Source: Artocarpus heterophyllus
Lineage: Eukaryota; Streptophyta; Magnoliopsida; Rosales; Moraceae
Direction of reading: 5' to 3'
NCBI GenBank assembly: GCA_025403435.1
Contig: CM046349.1
Coordinates: forward strand, 19,366,004-19,430,003
DNA: 64,000 bases
The position numbers and the translations under genes were made by a program. Below, in pieces: positions 1 to 10,672 of the stretch. Below the pieces are notes generated by a model. It ran no database searches, was not told the DNA's origin, and saw only the letters and a list, made by a program, of their open reading frames with translations. Every line of letters begins with the position of its first letter. Position 1 is the stretch's first letter.

Positions 1-69
1 AAAACAAATTATATCCTAGAAAGAGCTTATATGTAGATTTTAAAATGAACAATATTAGAAAATATAAAA

Positions 70-735
70 AACAACTATTAACGTAAGTAATTCATCTTTG
101 TAGTCAATATCTATAGTTGGTGTTGAATTACTCTTGTTTGCTTTCTTTAAAGCAGACGGTGATACAACGACATTTGCGCCTTCCTCACACTTAAGTTTAT
201 ACTCCTAAAAAAGAAGCTCTAACTTGTCATGTATTGATGCCAACTCAATTGAATTATCCCTAAAGGCTTTCTTGTAGCCAAACTCAACCAATTATATCTT
301 ATACCAAGGATCAAAGACCATTCCTATAGACAAAATAAGAATAAAATCTGACCAATATTTTTAAACTTTGTCCACATTTCCAATGCCATATCCCTCAAAT
401 AGTCGTCATCACTCTCGAAGGCTCCTTTCAATGTCGCAAAGTAGTTTATAATTTTTGGATAATACATGTTGGCAGTGGCGTATTTGTTGTTGGAAAATAC
501 AAGTGTTGCATCATAAAAAATTTTCAAATACTTGTGAGTTTTCTTAACTCTTATCCATTCATTGGTAGAAAGGTGATGCTTGTAGTTGGAACACTCAACT
601 CCAAATGTTGAAAAGCATGTCATAAAAAGAGAGCTCTATCATGCATTAGATAAGTTGAATTCCATCTAGTCACCACATTTTGACACAATACTTTCTTCAC
701 ATTTAAGTGCTTCAACTTTACACACTCCGTAAACT
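70..735 (-). pseudogene. hAT-family transposase remnant
   Basis: Seen: read on the minus strand, broken frames give the blocks TRWNSTYLMHDRAL (about 700-640), NEWIRVKKTHKYLKIFYDAT and SDDDYLRDMALEMWTKF (about 575-365), then DPWYKI and SIHDKLELLF (about 320-205). Known: this order is typical of the RNase H-fold part of plant hAT transposases (RICESLEEPER-like). Stops after DRALFL, PWYKI and LELLF and a shift between the first two blocks make it a pseudogene. No dimerisation domain or terminal inverted repeat is visible, and the element may run beyond base 1. It begins just past the zinc-knuckle part of a Copia gag on the same strand, so it probably inserted into, or recombined with, that element. 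Confidence 0.75.
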
Positions 736-839
736 TGTGCCTCCTCATTTGTGACGCTTTTACATATTTAAGATTTCGTTTTTGGTACCTACATAACTTT
801 GGGTCCATGTTCATTAGTATTTGAACATTTTGGAATCCA

Positions 840-1775
840 TTTTTGTTTAATTCCAAAATATTCATTTTTCTTGATATGGCAATACGATGTGGTATGACCA
901 TTTTGATTGCAGCATGTGCATACATATTTTGGGTTATAATCATTTGTTGATGCTTTAAAGAAATAATTTTTAAAATATTTTTGATCAATTCATGGTTTAT
1001 ATCCTAAACCACCTTTGTTGAAAAAGCACCATTGTTCACCAAGCATTAAATCAAAATTTTTCTTGCCATTGGTGAATTTTAAAACTGTTTTCATTAAATC
1101 ATCCTATTTTGGTTTTAGAGATGCATTCTTAACTATTAAAGCATCACTCTTAGATTTTTCGTTTTTCAAAACTTTTATTTCATTTAAGAGAATAGAAATT
1201 TTCTTTTTAAGAGTCGAATTTTTAATAGCTAATTTTTCATAGTCATCATGAAGCACATCAAAGGCTTTAGATAATTCTTTAAAATTAATTTCATCACACT
1301 CATCATCGGAAGAATTTGAAATGCTTACCTCATCATTGTCGAATACTATGAAACACATGTTGGCTATTTCCTTTGGTTCTTCACCGCTTGAATCTTCCAA
1401 CTCAAGTTCATCCCATGTTGCTTGAAGAGCTTTCTTTAGATTTTTATTTCTTGAATTTTCGTGTTGCTCATTTCTTTTTCTAGAACCTTTCCCGAGATTA
1501 AATTTCCTATAGAACTTTTTGTACTTTTTCATTGGAAAGTTGTTTCTTCAAAGTCCTTTTGATTGAAGCATTCTTCTTCGCCCTCATCATCTTCTTCTTC
1601 GAGAATGGATGCATTTAAAGAAATGCCAAATTTCCTTTTCTTGTCTTCCTTTTATTTGTTTTGTTTCCTTGTAATCTCATGAGTCATTAGAGAACCCACC
1701 AATTCTTTAAGCGGTAAATTTGATAAGTCTTTAGATTCTTCCAATGTTGTTCTCTTGACATGCCATGATGGAGGT
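840..1775 (-). pseudogene. Copia-C gag, distal part with zinc knuckle
   Basis: Minus-strand reading continues the gag interrupted at 6690: PSWHVKRTTLEESKDLSNLP then LKELVGSLMTHEI (1770-1660), as in plant Copia gag (UBN2 family). A lysine- and acid-rich stretch follows, with a heptad-like LAIKNSTLKKKISILLNEI segment (about 1240-1180). Near 925-885 a CX2CX4HX4C zinc knuckle (C-T-C-C-N-Q-N-G-H-T-T-S-Y-C) is still intact. The knuckle normally binds the element's RNA in the virus-like particle. The frames are not continuous, so no full gag is encoded. Confidence 0.65.
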
Positions 1776-2500
1776 TGTGACGACCCACCTACGTGGCCGT
1801 TACTTAACTTGAACATAATCGTAATCTCAATATACTTTAACATAAAGTACTAAAAATTACGAAATAAAAATTTGTCCTCAAATGGATTGCAAACCTTTAT
1901 TTAATCTTTATAACTTAAACTTTGAAAATAATTTTTAACTTCAAGTTTCTTGAACTTTGAAAGTACTATATCAAATAGTGAAAAAATAACCTTTTCTTTC
2001 AACAACAGAAATATACCATAGTGGTATCCATACCCATCTCCACCGTTCGTCCACCGCTTACCACCGTCCAACAAAATACTGCTGACAGGTTTTCTTACCT
2101 ACAGCATGAACATACTTAAATGAGCTTTCACTCAGTAAGTAAAAAATCAGTCTCACAAAATATAATTAAAAATCATTTTAATAAAAATATGCATGAACAT
2201 TTTATGTTGTCTTGTCAACTCGTTTTATGCTTAATTATGAACATCCTATAATCATTCATCCCTTACTTTAACTCTTATCTTTGTTCCATAACTTTTCTTA
2301 TCTTATTTTAACTTTCTATCCTTGTTCCTTATCTTTCCTTATCTTACTTTAACTTTTCTTATTTTACTTTAGTGTTCGTACCAACATCATGAATCATGAG
2401 ATCATAAACATGATGCTTCCATTGTGGAAGACTTGAGACCATCAAACTTCGAGGTCATGTACCTCAGATCTAGGAGGTCAAATTTTAACTTTACTTTCAT
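1776..2500 (-). repeat. 3' LTR fragment of the same Gypsy-type element
   Basis: Aligns closely with 3860-4582, including the shared blocks GTGGCCGTTAC, TATACTTTAACATAAAGTAC and CTAGGAGGTCAAATTTTAAC. Similarity stops abruptly at ACTTTCAT. Only about 725 bp of the 2.8-kb LTR are recognisable, so this LTR is truncated or recombined. Confidence 0.65.
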
Positions 2501-3845
2501 CACATCTAGAGATTATATCCTTAATGGGTTTCCTATAGACCTTATTGTGCATGTCTATTATGCACTACATGGTATTGTACTTATATACTATATCTTATTA
2601 TACTCTAGATAACAAGCATCAATCATAACATTCATATCCATATCATTCGCTTATATAAGTATCATACTTATATATCATATTCATAAACATATCATACATA
2701 TACATGTCATTGATATCATACTTTCACATATCATGCTTCCACATATTACTCATACTCATGTCAGTCATATCATATATATACATGTCGTTCATACTTTCAT
2801 ATCGTAGAGTTGCTATACATTTTTCTTTCATAATAGCAACTGTTTCATATCATATTCATGTCATACTTTTAGTCATGTTACATTTATAATACATATGACA
2901 ATCATAGTCATAACATCCATGCATATATCAATCAAACTTTTATATCATAAAATTGCTAAACTTCTTTCTTTAGCAATTATTACAGATCATAGAACTTTGT
3001 TGAGATCGAGACTTTACTCGCCTCCAATAGGTCGCATAACATAAAGTTCTTCTTATCGGAGACTTCTATCATCCACATATAAATCTTACTTCTTATACTA
3101 TACATATACTTGCCTAGTCGTATGGCAAATCACACCACTAAACCCCGTAATGGTACTATGCCTATATGTCCTTTTACGTCGTTTCTAAATCGGATATTGA
3201 TATCCTTGTCAGCAGTTCAAGCTAGAAAGTTCTCTCTAAGTGCTCGTTTGTGCTTCAGAGAAATGCCTTGACATCACCTTTAGGGGTGATTCTTTGAAAA
3301 AGATTTCATTCTCGTGTCCCTCACGTATGCTAACTGTGACTCTCTTTGTTCTCATGGCAGATTGAGGGGTGTTATTTATCCACTAATAGAATCATCTTTT
3401 AGTGAGGATCTGCTTGTATGCATGAGGAGAGGCTTCATCCATAGGTTAGTAATGAAATTGAAAAAGATCCTCTGTTGATTGGTCAATCAACCTTTTCTAT
3501 AGTTATAGATCTAAACATTCTCGCCCGAATTAGTACTCTGAGTGTCAATCATCTTGAAGCATTGGTTCAAGTATCCACGTGATTCTACATGTTGTTTAGC
3601 TGTCTTAGGAAGCTAGCACCAATTATAGCTTCCTGTGATTCGACATATCATGGCAGCTAGGCTTAACGTTGGTCCTTAAGGGAACGTCAAAAATCAAGCT
3701 TGCATGTCGATAACTTGGTTGCCGTTGTACTAAAAGTCAACGCATATCTTCTAACATAACTTAACATAACATTTAATTAACATAACTTACTTGGACTGTG
3801 GCGAAGCAGGCACGTGACGATGTGAAGTAGGATGGCAGGATACCT
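2501..3845. other. Unassigned internal stretch of the Gypsy-type element
   Basis: No coding sequence was recognised. The first part (about 2560-2990) is a low-complexity run of CATATCAT/CATACTT-like repeats. The rest has normal complexity with no protein match that I can see. By position it should be the remains of the internal domain, or of a divergent LTR middle. Confidence 0.4.
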
Positions 3846-3859
3846 GCTCTGATACCAAC
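3846..3859 (-). other. Primer-binding site of the Gypsy-type element
   Basis: GCTCTGATACCAAC on the plus strand reads GTTGGTATCAGAGC on the minus strand, the standard plant initiator tRNA-Met-type PBS. It lies directly inside the LTR boundary at 3860 and fixes the element's orientation. Confidence 0.85.
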
Positions 3860-6687
3860 TGTGACGACCCACCACGTGGCCGTTACCTAACTTGAACATA
3901 ATCGTAATCTCAATATACTTTAACATAAAGTACTGAAAATTACGGAATAAAAATTTTTCCTCAAATGGATTGTAAACCTTATTTAATCTTTATAACTTAA
4001 ACTTTGAAAATAATTCTTAACCTCAACTTTCTTGAACTTTGAAAGTACTATATCAAATAGTAGAAAAATAACTTTTTCTTTTGGCAACGGAAATATACCA
4101 TAGTGGTATCCATACTCATCTCCACCGTTCGTCCAACGTTTACCACTGCCCAACAAAATGTCGCTGACAGGTGTTCTTACCTACAAAATGAACATACTTA
4201 AATGAGCTTTCCCTCAGTAAGTAGAAAATCAGTCTCGCAAAACATAATTAAAAATCATTTTAATAAAAATATGCATGAACATTTTATGCTGTCTTGTCAA
4301 CTCGTTTTATGCTTAATTATGAACATCCTATAATCATTCATTCCTTACTTTAACTCTTATCTTTGTTCCATAACTTTCTTTATCTTATTTTAACTTTCTA
4401 TCCTTGTTCCTTATCTTTCCTTGTCTTACTTTAACTTTTCTTATTTTACTTTAGTGTTCGTACCTACATCATTAATCATGAGATCATAAACATGATGCTT
4501 CCCTTGCGGAAGACTTGAGGCTATCAAACTTCGAGTTCATGTACCTCACATCTAGGAGGTCAAATTTTAACTTTACTTTCATTACCTTACAATAAAAAGG
4601 TTGGTACGACACTTTCTTTTTATCTTTACGTTACTTTCTTATTAACTTTAGTGAGCATATCAAATGTAATCACATCATATGTAAACACATGTGCAATTCA
4701 TAGCTTGTATTGTAAATGCAACTTATTGCATAACAAATGCAACATAAAACGTAAACACATTTTACAAATCATAACTTTTATTCTGAAACATATTGCATTA
4801 ATCCCACATTGATCATAACATCATCGTAACATATCATATCATGATATGACATATCATAATAAATCATAACATAACACCCATTCTAACATAAAACATTGTA
4901 ACAATCACTGATCATGCATTTTCATAAGTTTTTATGAACACATTTAAAATATCTTATTTTAAAACTATTCATACTGTAGGCGAAATTCCTAGTTACTTGG
5001 ACTCCGAGCTAAGCGGGTCTAGTTGTACCTCGCGTATCTACAGTATGCAAAGCATCCTCTATAATACTCCTCGAGCAACCATAAAAGGTTAGGAATGCTT
5101 CCTAGAGATCATACATTACTGAAAATATCTTTCTGGACTCCGTTACTTCAGTTTGAATCGCCTCGATCCACATGCAGTCGGTACCGGATGATTGTCACTG
5201 AAGTGGAATTAGCTCAAACGGAGGTCACCATCGCGTTCAGAGTGTCGAAATGAGTCGAGAGGCGGTCTTAGATCTTCGATCGGAGGTCCTGATCACAAAA
5301 ATCCAAAGTCGCCGTTGATCGACTTTGACCGGCGTTGACCGGTGTCAATCGGGCTCCGTTGGTGGCTGGGCTCAGGCTTACCCCTCCTAATTTGACCCTT
5401 CTGAGTCTAATGGCGGTGTGAATTTTGCCTAATTCTGCCTCTAACATAGCAGGCTGGAGCTTAAAGTCGGTGGCCAAAAATGGAGATTCCGATCATGGCT
5501 TTCCGGCGATGGAAACCCAAAATTGGCTGAGGGCTTTTGCTACCCATCCTCCTCTGAGTGTTTCCCATCCATTGTAGCCCCTCAACGCTGCCAAAATTGA
5601 TGGAATTGAGGGGGGTTTATTCGTCGTTCTTCGACAAAACGGGCTCCTTCGGTGCAATTGATCAAGGGGTTTTATTCCCCTTGATCCTCTGAACGTGGTT
5701 GTGCTCTCAATTTGATGAGATCATGCATGGAACACCAAGTTCCATTCTTCTCGCAGATTTCATCGGTGGCACTCACCGTTCCTCAACCAGTGGCGGCGAT
5801 TTGGCACGATTGGGTGTGGCTTCTAGCTTGCCTTGGCCCTCTGAGTCCATTGGGAGGGGCAGTGTCAGCCACCTCCTTCAACAAGGTGGAGTTCCACCAT
5901 GGTGTGGCAGCGCACGGTGGCGGTTGACAGGCGGAGCAATCCGGCTGTTGTTGAGCTGCCACCAAGGGTGGGTTTTGTTCCTCTCATCATGGTGGTCGTG
6001 TAGGAACAAGAATCACATCGATCGGACGTCGGACGACAAAGATATATCGTCAAAAAGTTTGGGTTTCTCTGTTACTTTAGGCAGCATGTGTGGCTTCTTT
6101 CGACGGTTTTTTGGGCAGCACGACACCTTGTTGGACTCAACTTGTCGAGAGCTTTCCATTGACGTAGGAGGTGTCAAAAATGGACGCCGAAATCTTGACT
6201 AGGTTAGAGGAGAGAGAAAATATAGAGAGAGAAAGTAAAGGGAGAAAGAGTGTAGAGAGAGAAAGCAAATTTTTTTTGTCCCTTTTTTTTGCATTTCTTC
6301 AAATATTTAAAGATGCTCTTAAAAATCTATACTGTGTCATGGTCGAATTGATCAAATTCTTGATCCGTAAACTTAAAATTTCCGTACATATAACTGTACT
6401 CTTATTGAACTGATATCATACAGGAATTTTCACATAACCATGGTAAGTTGGGAAATTCCACTTTTATCATATTATCTCAATTTAAATCTTCTAAATTGAG
6501 ATTCTTATAATTGCCACCACTATGGCTCATACATGAAATTAATAAATCATAAACTTTTAGTTTAACACATTAAAAATAACTATTTTAATGCACTATCATA
6601 ACATTTCAAGTACTTAACCAAGTAATTTTGAAAAAAATCCTTAATTAATCACGTTTATTAATTTTTAGATTTTTCCCGGTCATTACA
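3860..6687 (-). repeat. 5' LTR of the Gypsy-type element
   Basis: A 2.8-kb LTR. Its plus-strand start, TGTGACGACC, abuts the PBS, and its other end is GGTCATTACA. The first ~720 bp match 1776-2500. The central part (about 5150-6200) is much more GC-rich than the surroundings and gives several overlapping open frames on both strands with no recognisable protein; I treat these as chance ORFs of the LTR. A purine-rich GAGAGA run lies at 6205-6265. Confidence 0.65.
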
Positions 6688-6689
6688 GG

Positions 6690-7205
6690 TAATGATCAGA
6701 CAAGCTTCCTTACTAGTTCACTGTCATTAAAAATTCTTCCAAAAGACTTTAATTCGTTAACAATATTTGTGAATCTAGTATACATTTCACTTATAGTTTC
6801 ATACTCTTTCATGTTAAACATTTCGTAGTCTTGAAGGAGGAAATTTATTTTAGTTTCTTTTACTTGATTAGTTCTTTCATGAACGACTTATAAGTTGTGC
6901 CAAATTTGTTGTCCAGAAGTTTATGAAGTGATTCTATTAAATTCATTCATATCTACAGAACAATACAAAATATTTATAGCATTGGCATTCAAAGACAATT
7001 TTCTTTTATCATCGCTATTATATTCTTTGGGATCTTTAGTTACTAAAACATTGTTCACTTCGTTGGTCGGTTTATATGGACCATTTATAACAATATCCCC
7101 AAGATTATAATCAACGGATTGCAAATATGTTGTCATTTTAGTCTTTCAATAATTATAATCAACTCCATTGAAGAAAGGAGGTCTAGTAGTAGATTGATTT
7201 TCCAT
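6690..7205 (-). pseudogene. Copia-C gag, N-terminal part
   Basis: Starts at the minus-strand ATG at 7205-7203 (MENQSTTRPPFFNG). A stop replaces the usual Trp in the NDYNYWK-type motif, and then the frame opens as MTTYLQSVDYNLGDIVINGP (7136 on) to SVDMNEFNRITS (6921). A shifted frame continues with HERTNQVKETKINFLLQDYE, EYETISEMYTRFTNIVNELK and RIFNDSELVRK, ending at the Gypsy-type insertion. Known: this is the UBN2/gag-polypeptide region of plant Copia elements. Confidence 0.75.
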
Positions 7206-7274
7206 ATTTTGAAAAATTTGAATAGCTATGCTCAAGATTGTTAAATCTTTTTCAAAATTAGATACGAGCTTCTA

Positions 7275-7288
7275 GCTCTAATACTAAT
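7275..7288 (-). other. Degenerate primer-binding site of Copia-C
   Basis: The minus strand reads ATTAGTATTAGAGC, two transitions from the canonical ATTGGTATCAGAGC. It lies between the LTR end (7289) and the gag start, where a tRNA-Met PBS belongs. Confidence 0.7.
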
Positions 7289-8688
7289 TGTTAGTCTAAG
7301 AATAGCTACCCAAGAGGGAGTGAATTGAGTTTTAAAACTTTTTTAAAATTATTGGAATTTACTAGATTGAATGCATAATATGACCCACACATGACAATGT
7401 AATAAACTTCAAGCTGCAAATACAATAATGTAAAGAGGTAGGGATAGAGAAATGCAAGCACGATTTATAGTGGTTCTGCAATACGCCTACGTCCATTGTC
7501 ACCGAGCAAAGTCTTCGACTAGGCCTCTTCCACTATCACGACCATTTTTTCAGCACGATCACTCTTTTGTACAATTCAATGAGTTTTTTACCCGAGGCTT
7601 ACCATACCTTCTTATAACCGTCAATTTTATAGGAGATTGACTAAGCAAAGTAACCCGCTAATTTTACACTAAGATTGACAATCTCAAGATATCGCGCCAA
7701 TTTTGCACGGAGGTTGGCACACCAAAACAACCCCAAATTTACTAAGGCTTTAGAAACCTAATTCACTCGGTTTATAATGATTGGAAATATTTAAGCACTC
7801 TCTCTTAACCCCTAGAAATGGATAGAGTATATTTTAGAACAAACTAGGAGATGATCAAGTACACAATGAGAGAATTTAACAAGTTTGGCTCAAGTATTGA
7901 TCAAAAGCTTATAAAACACTTAGAGAATGATACAAGGTTGATTTTAGGTGTTCTTCTTACTTAACAAGGTCATAAATGAGGCTATTTATGGGCAAATGCT
8001 CGAAACAACCATTTATGACCGTTTGAGGTGCATTTCTAATGGCTATAAATATGGCCATTGGACGTTGAGGTCAACCTCAGTATACTGGGTGCGATCGATC
8101 CCAATGCTAGAGAACTAGCCTCCCTAGGCTGGTGCGGTCGACTACATATACCTATGCTGGTCAACCGTGCTTCTCTAGGTGGTTAGGCGCCTCAATTTTT
8201 TTAGTTTGATAGATGTTAAGTTTAAAAATAGTTTTAAACATCTTAAAAACCTTTCTTAAATTAATTTTAGGTTTTGAAAACAAATGTAATAATATAGAAA
8301 CAATTTTGAATATAATTTCAATACCTCAAATGTTTTCAACTCAATTTTGAAATTTATTTTTCAAAATATTTGTTAAAGCTTTTCAAATTAAGTTTGGAAA
8401 ATCGAATTAGGAATTTGAGCCAATTGAACTTAATAAATTCTTGTGCATGCTCTACCATCATACAAGCTTAGAAATAAAACTTTAAACCTATTCTTTATGC
8501 TTGTTGATACCATTTCTTCATTCTTCAAGCTGTCGGTAATTTGTCCGTCTTTACATTAATTCTTTCCGAGTCATGGTAGAAAATCCTTTTAATTATCTTG
8601 AGATGCTAAAATAATAAACTAAATGGCTCTACACACTTAAGTCAAATCATTAGCATTTAAGCAAGAATTATTTGTTGTCATTAAAACA
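7289..8688 (-). repeat. 5' LTR of Copia-C
   Basis: A 1.4-kb LTR with plus-strand ends TGTTAGTC (7289) and TTAAAACA (8688). On the minus strand it begins TGTTTTAATGACAACAAAT and ends in GACTAACA next to the PBS. The block near 7300 (TAGCTACCCAAGAGGGAGTG) and the block near 7470-7560 (CCTACGTCCA, TTCCACTATC) are of a type common in plant Copia LTRs. The partner LTR is outside the window. Confidence 0.65.
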
Positions 8689-9068
8689 AAAATAAATATT
8701 TCTTTTGAAGCATAGGAGCTAACTGAAAAGTCAAAGAATAATGGTAATCATTGAAAAAATGGTTGAAATATTGATGTTGATGAGTTTAGAGTGTAATTTA
8801 GATAAAGTTTCAAGAAATATAGAGAAAATTTCAGGAAATATTGAAAATATCAGTCGTTAGATATAGTTTTATTTGTATTTTTGATTTTGTCAATGTTTTG
8901 TTAGATACATAAGTGATTTTTTGTCACCTAGTAAATAAACATTTAGCTTGAATAAGTTCTTTTCCTTAAAGAAAGAGGCAAAACTATGAATTAAGGTTCT
9001 CTCGATGAGTTGCCCATTAATGGAATACAAAGGTACGAGTATCAACAAGCCTATATATATATCCCTTG
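8689..9068. other. Intergenic, nothing recognised
   Basis: AT-rich single-copy-looking sequence between the Copia-C LTR and the next inverted-repeat element. No open frame, RNA gene or repeat structure was recognised. Confidence 0.5.
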
Positions 9069-9246
9069 TGTTTGGCAGAAGAGTTTAAACTTATTAGTTT
9101 AAATTATCTATAATGTAAAGCTCTCACATGCTATACTGTAAAGTAAAAGTATGGTATAATATAAAGCTTTTATATGCTACGGTGATTAAACTTATTTATG
9201 AAACATCTTAGTGATGTCCGTAACTACAATTAACACTTTCCAAACA
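9069..9246. mobile_element. MITE-like inverted-repeat element
   Basis: Begins TGTTTGGCAG and ends TTTCCAAACA, about 178 bp. Internal sequence TAAAGCTCTCACATGCTA is shared in inverted or variant form with the element at 56663-56806 (TGTGAGAGCTTTACAT), which has the same ends. No clear target duplication. Probably a small non-autonomous DNA transposon; the superfamily is not assigned. Confidence 0.5.
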
Positions 9247-9409
9247 AACACGTCATAATTATGGTATTGGTCAAACTAAGATGTTATCCTAACCTTATGT
9301 AAGCCTCATAAGACCTTTTTTTTTTTGGGGTATTGAGAAGTCTACTATATATAAAGTTAATAATTAAAACATTTACTGATGTATCTTTTAAATGTTTATT
9401 CTATTTTAA

Positions 9410-9774
9410 GGGTAAATTGCCACGTTAGTCCTCAACGTTATGTGAAAGTGTGATTTTAGTCATCTACCTTTTCATTTTTAATTTATTAGTCCCCAACCTT
9501 TCATTTTATTGGTGAGGGACTAATTTAACAGTTAAACCGTTAATTTTAAGAACCAATTTGTCACATTTTTAAACTTTGAGGACCGGTTTGTTACCTTTTT
9601 GGTAATTTTGAGGATCCATTTGTTACATTTTTCCATCCAAAATTAACTATTTGATCGTTAAATTGGTCAATCAACAACTAAAATCAATTGTTCGGTACCG
9701 ATAAATTAAAAAAAAAATTGAGGACCAATTGTTCACTTTTGCAAAAGGTTGGGGATTTTTGGAGCAATTTACTC
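9410..9774. mobile_element. Non-autonomous Mutator-like element (365 bp)
   Basis: Inverted ends GGGTAAATTGC (9410) and GCAATTTACTC (9774) with one mismatch over 11 bp, and weaker inverted similarity further in (AGTCCTCAAC versus GTTGGGGATTT). Flanked by an exact 9-bp direct duplication CTATTTTAA (9401-9409 and 9775-9783). Nine-base duplications are characteristic of Mutator-like elements. No coding capacity. Confidence 0.75.
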
Positions 9775-9783
9775 CTATTTTAA

Positions 9784-10439
9784 AGTATTAGATATATGTT
9801 TTGAAGTAAATTTTTATAGTTTTAGAGGTTTCTTCGGTACTTTTTAAAACTAGAGCATTGAAATGTCTATAATTACTAATATCTTAGGACAATAAAAGAA
9901 ATAGACTAAACTAATATAGGAATTAAAACTAATAGGCCAAGTTAAAGAAAAGGTTAATAAATAGATCAAAGGTGCATAAATCTAGATTTACCAAATATTA
10001 ATTATGAAAATATCCCTTATTAATATTAGTAATTAAGAAACTCTAGTTTGAATCCCTACCATATATATAACTCTAATTTCCCCCCTCTATCTCTCTATGT
10101 ATTATGGTGTAGATGAGTTTGTTGCGAGGACAACACTGACAAATTCGTCATGAGGCAGCATTGGCAAGTCGCAAAGACTACAAGTTCGACTTAACTCGAG
10201 GTCCTGAAATCCTCCAACTTGCATGCCTCACCTCTCTAGCTCTCGGTACCCCTACTTAACGTCTTCGTCGCTCTACTCCATTTCCTCTTTCCGTTAGATT
10301 CATCGCAAAATTTTACGTAGATGAACGACACTCTATCGATGATAAATTTATAAGAAAAATTACATTTTATGCCATACTTAAAAAATATGTTTATTCATAC
10401 TATATTTTTTTAAAAAAATTATACCATACTAATAGTCAT
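9784..10439. other. Intergenic, nothing recognised
   Basis: AT-rich sequence upstream of the prefoldin gene. A CT-rich patch lies at about 10079-10097 and a moderately GC-rich stretch at 10110-10290, without a supportable reading frame. Confidence 0.5.
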
Positions 10440-10672
10440 ATTATACATAAACATAGGTGGCCTTTTAAAAATTAGGTTTTGGCGTTTATGAAAATTCCCC
10501 CAAATCCATTACATGGTGGCCATTTCCGTCCCTTGCATGAAGTCCGGCCCAATAAAATGCCCAAATAACAGACCCGAAGGGCTCCAAAGTCACCGCCTTC
10601 TCCGCAACGGAATTCCATTTCTCTCGCGACGAGACGACGACAATAGCAGCGGATAGCAGTTTCCCAAACCAG
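10440..10672 (+). promoter_or_regulatory. Probable promoter and 5' UTR of prefoldin 6
   Basis: The 230 bp before the start codon change from AT-rich to moderately GC-rich. They contain GGCCCA (10546-10551) and GCCCAAAT (10559-10566), that is TGGGCC/TTGGGC on the minus strand. Known: site II-type TGGGCC/T elements are common upstream of plant housekeeping genes. No obvious TATA box near the gene, as is usual for such promoters. Exact start site not determinable. Confidence 0.45.

Larger units (their letters stand above)
1776..6687 (-). mobile_element. Gypsy-type LTR element, internally deleted, inserted in Copia-C gag
   Basis: Starts TGTGACGACC (1776) and ends GGTCATTACA (6687), imperfect inverted ends with TG/CA. 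The same TGTGACGACC start recurs at 3860, directly after a reverse-complement tRNA-Met-type PBS at 3846-3859, so the element reads on the minus strand with its 5' LTR at 3860-6687. The flanking sequence at both outer ends joins into one gag reading (SELVRK... continues into PSWHVKRTT...), which proves insertion into Copia-C. The target duplication is short or eroded (GAGGT before, GGTAA after). No gag or pol could be found. Assignment to Gypsy (Tekay/Del-like) rests on the LTR termini and length, and is inference. Confidence 0.65.
1..8688 (-). mobile_element. Copia LTR retrotransposon (copy C), partial, minus strand
   Basis: Read on the minus strand, the order is LTR (8688-7289), tRNA primer-binding site (7288-7275), gag start (7205), gag N-terminal part (to 6690), a Gypsy-type insertion (6687-1776), the rest of gag (1775 to about 840), then hAT sequence. 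Protease, integrase, RT and RNase H are not in the window; they are deleted or lie beyond base 1. The LTR has TGTT/AACA-type ends. No target duplication can be checked because only one end is present. The coding part is decayed (stops, lost tryptophans), so this is an old copy. Confidence 0.7.

Noticed and set aside
5699..6202. 167-codon open frame and overlapping minus-strand frames in the Gypsy-type LTR
   Set aside because: GC-rich LTR sequence open in several frames on both strands, no recognisable domain, inside a non-coding terminal repeat.
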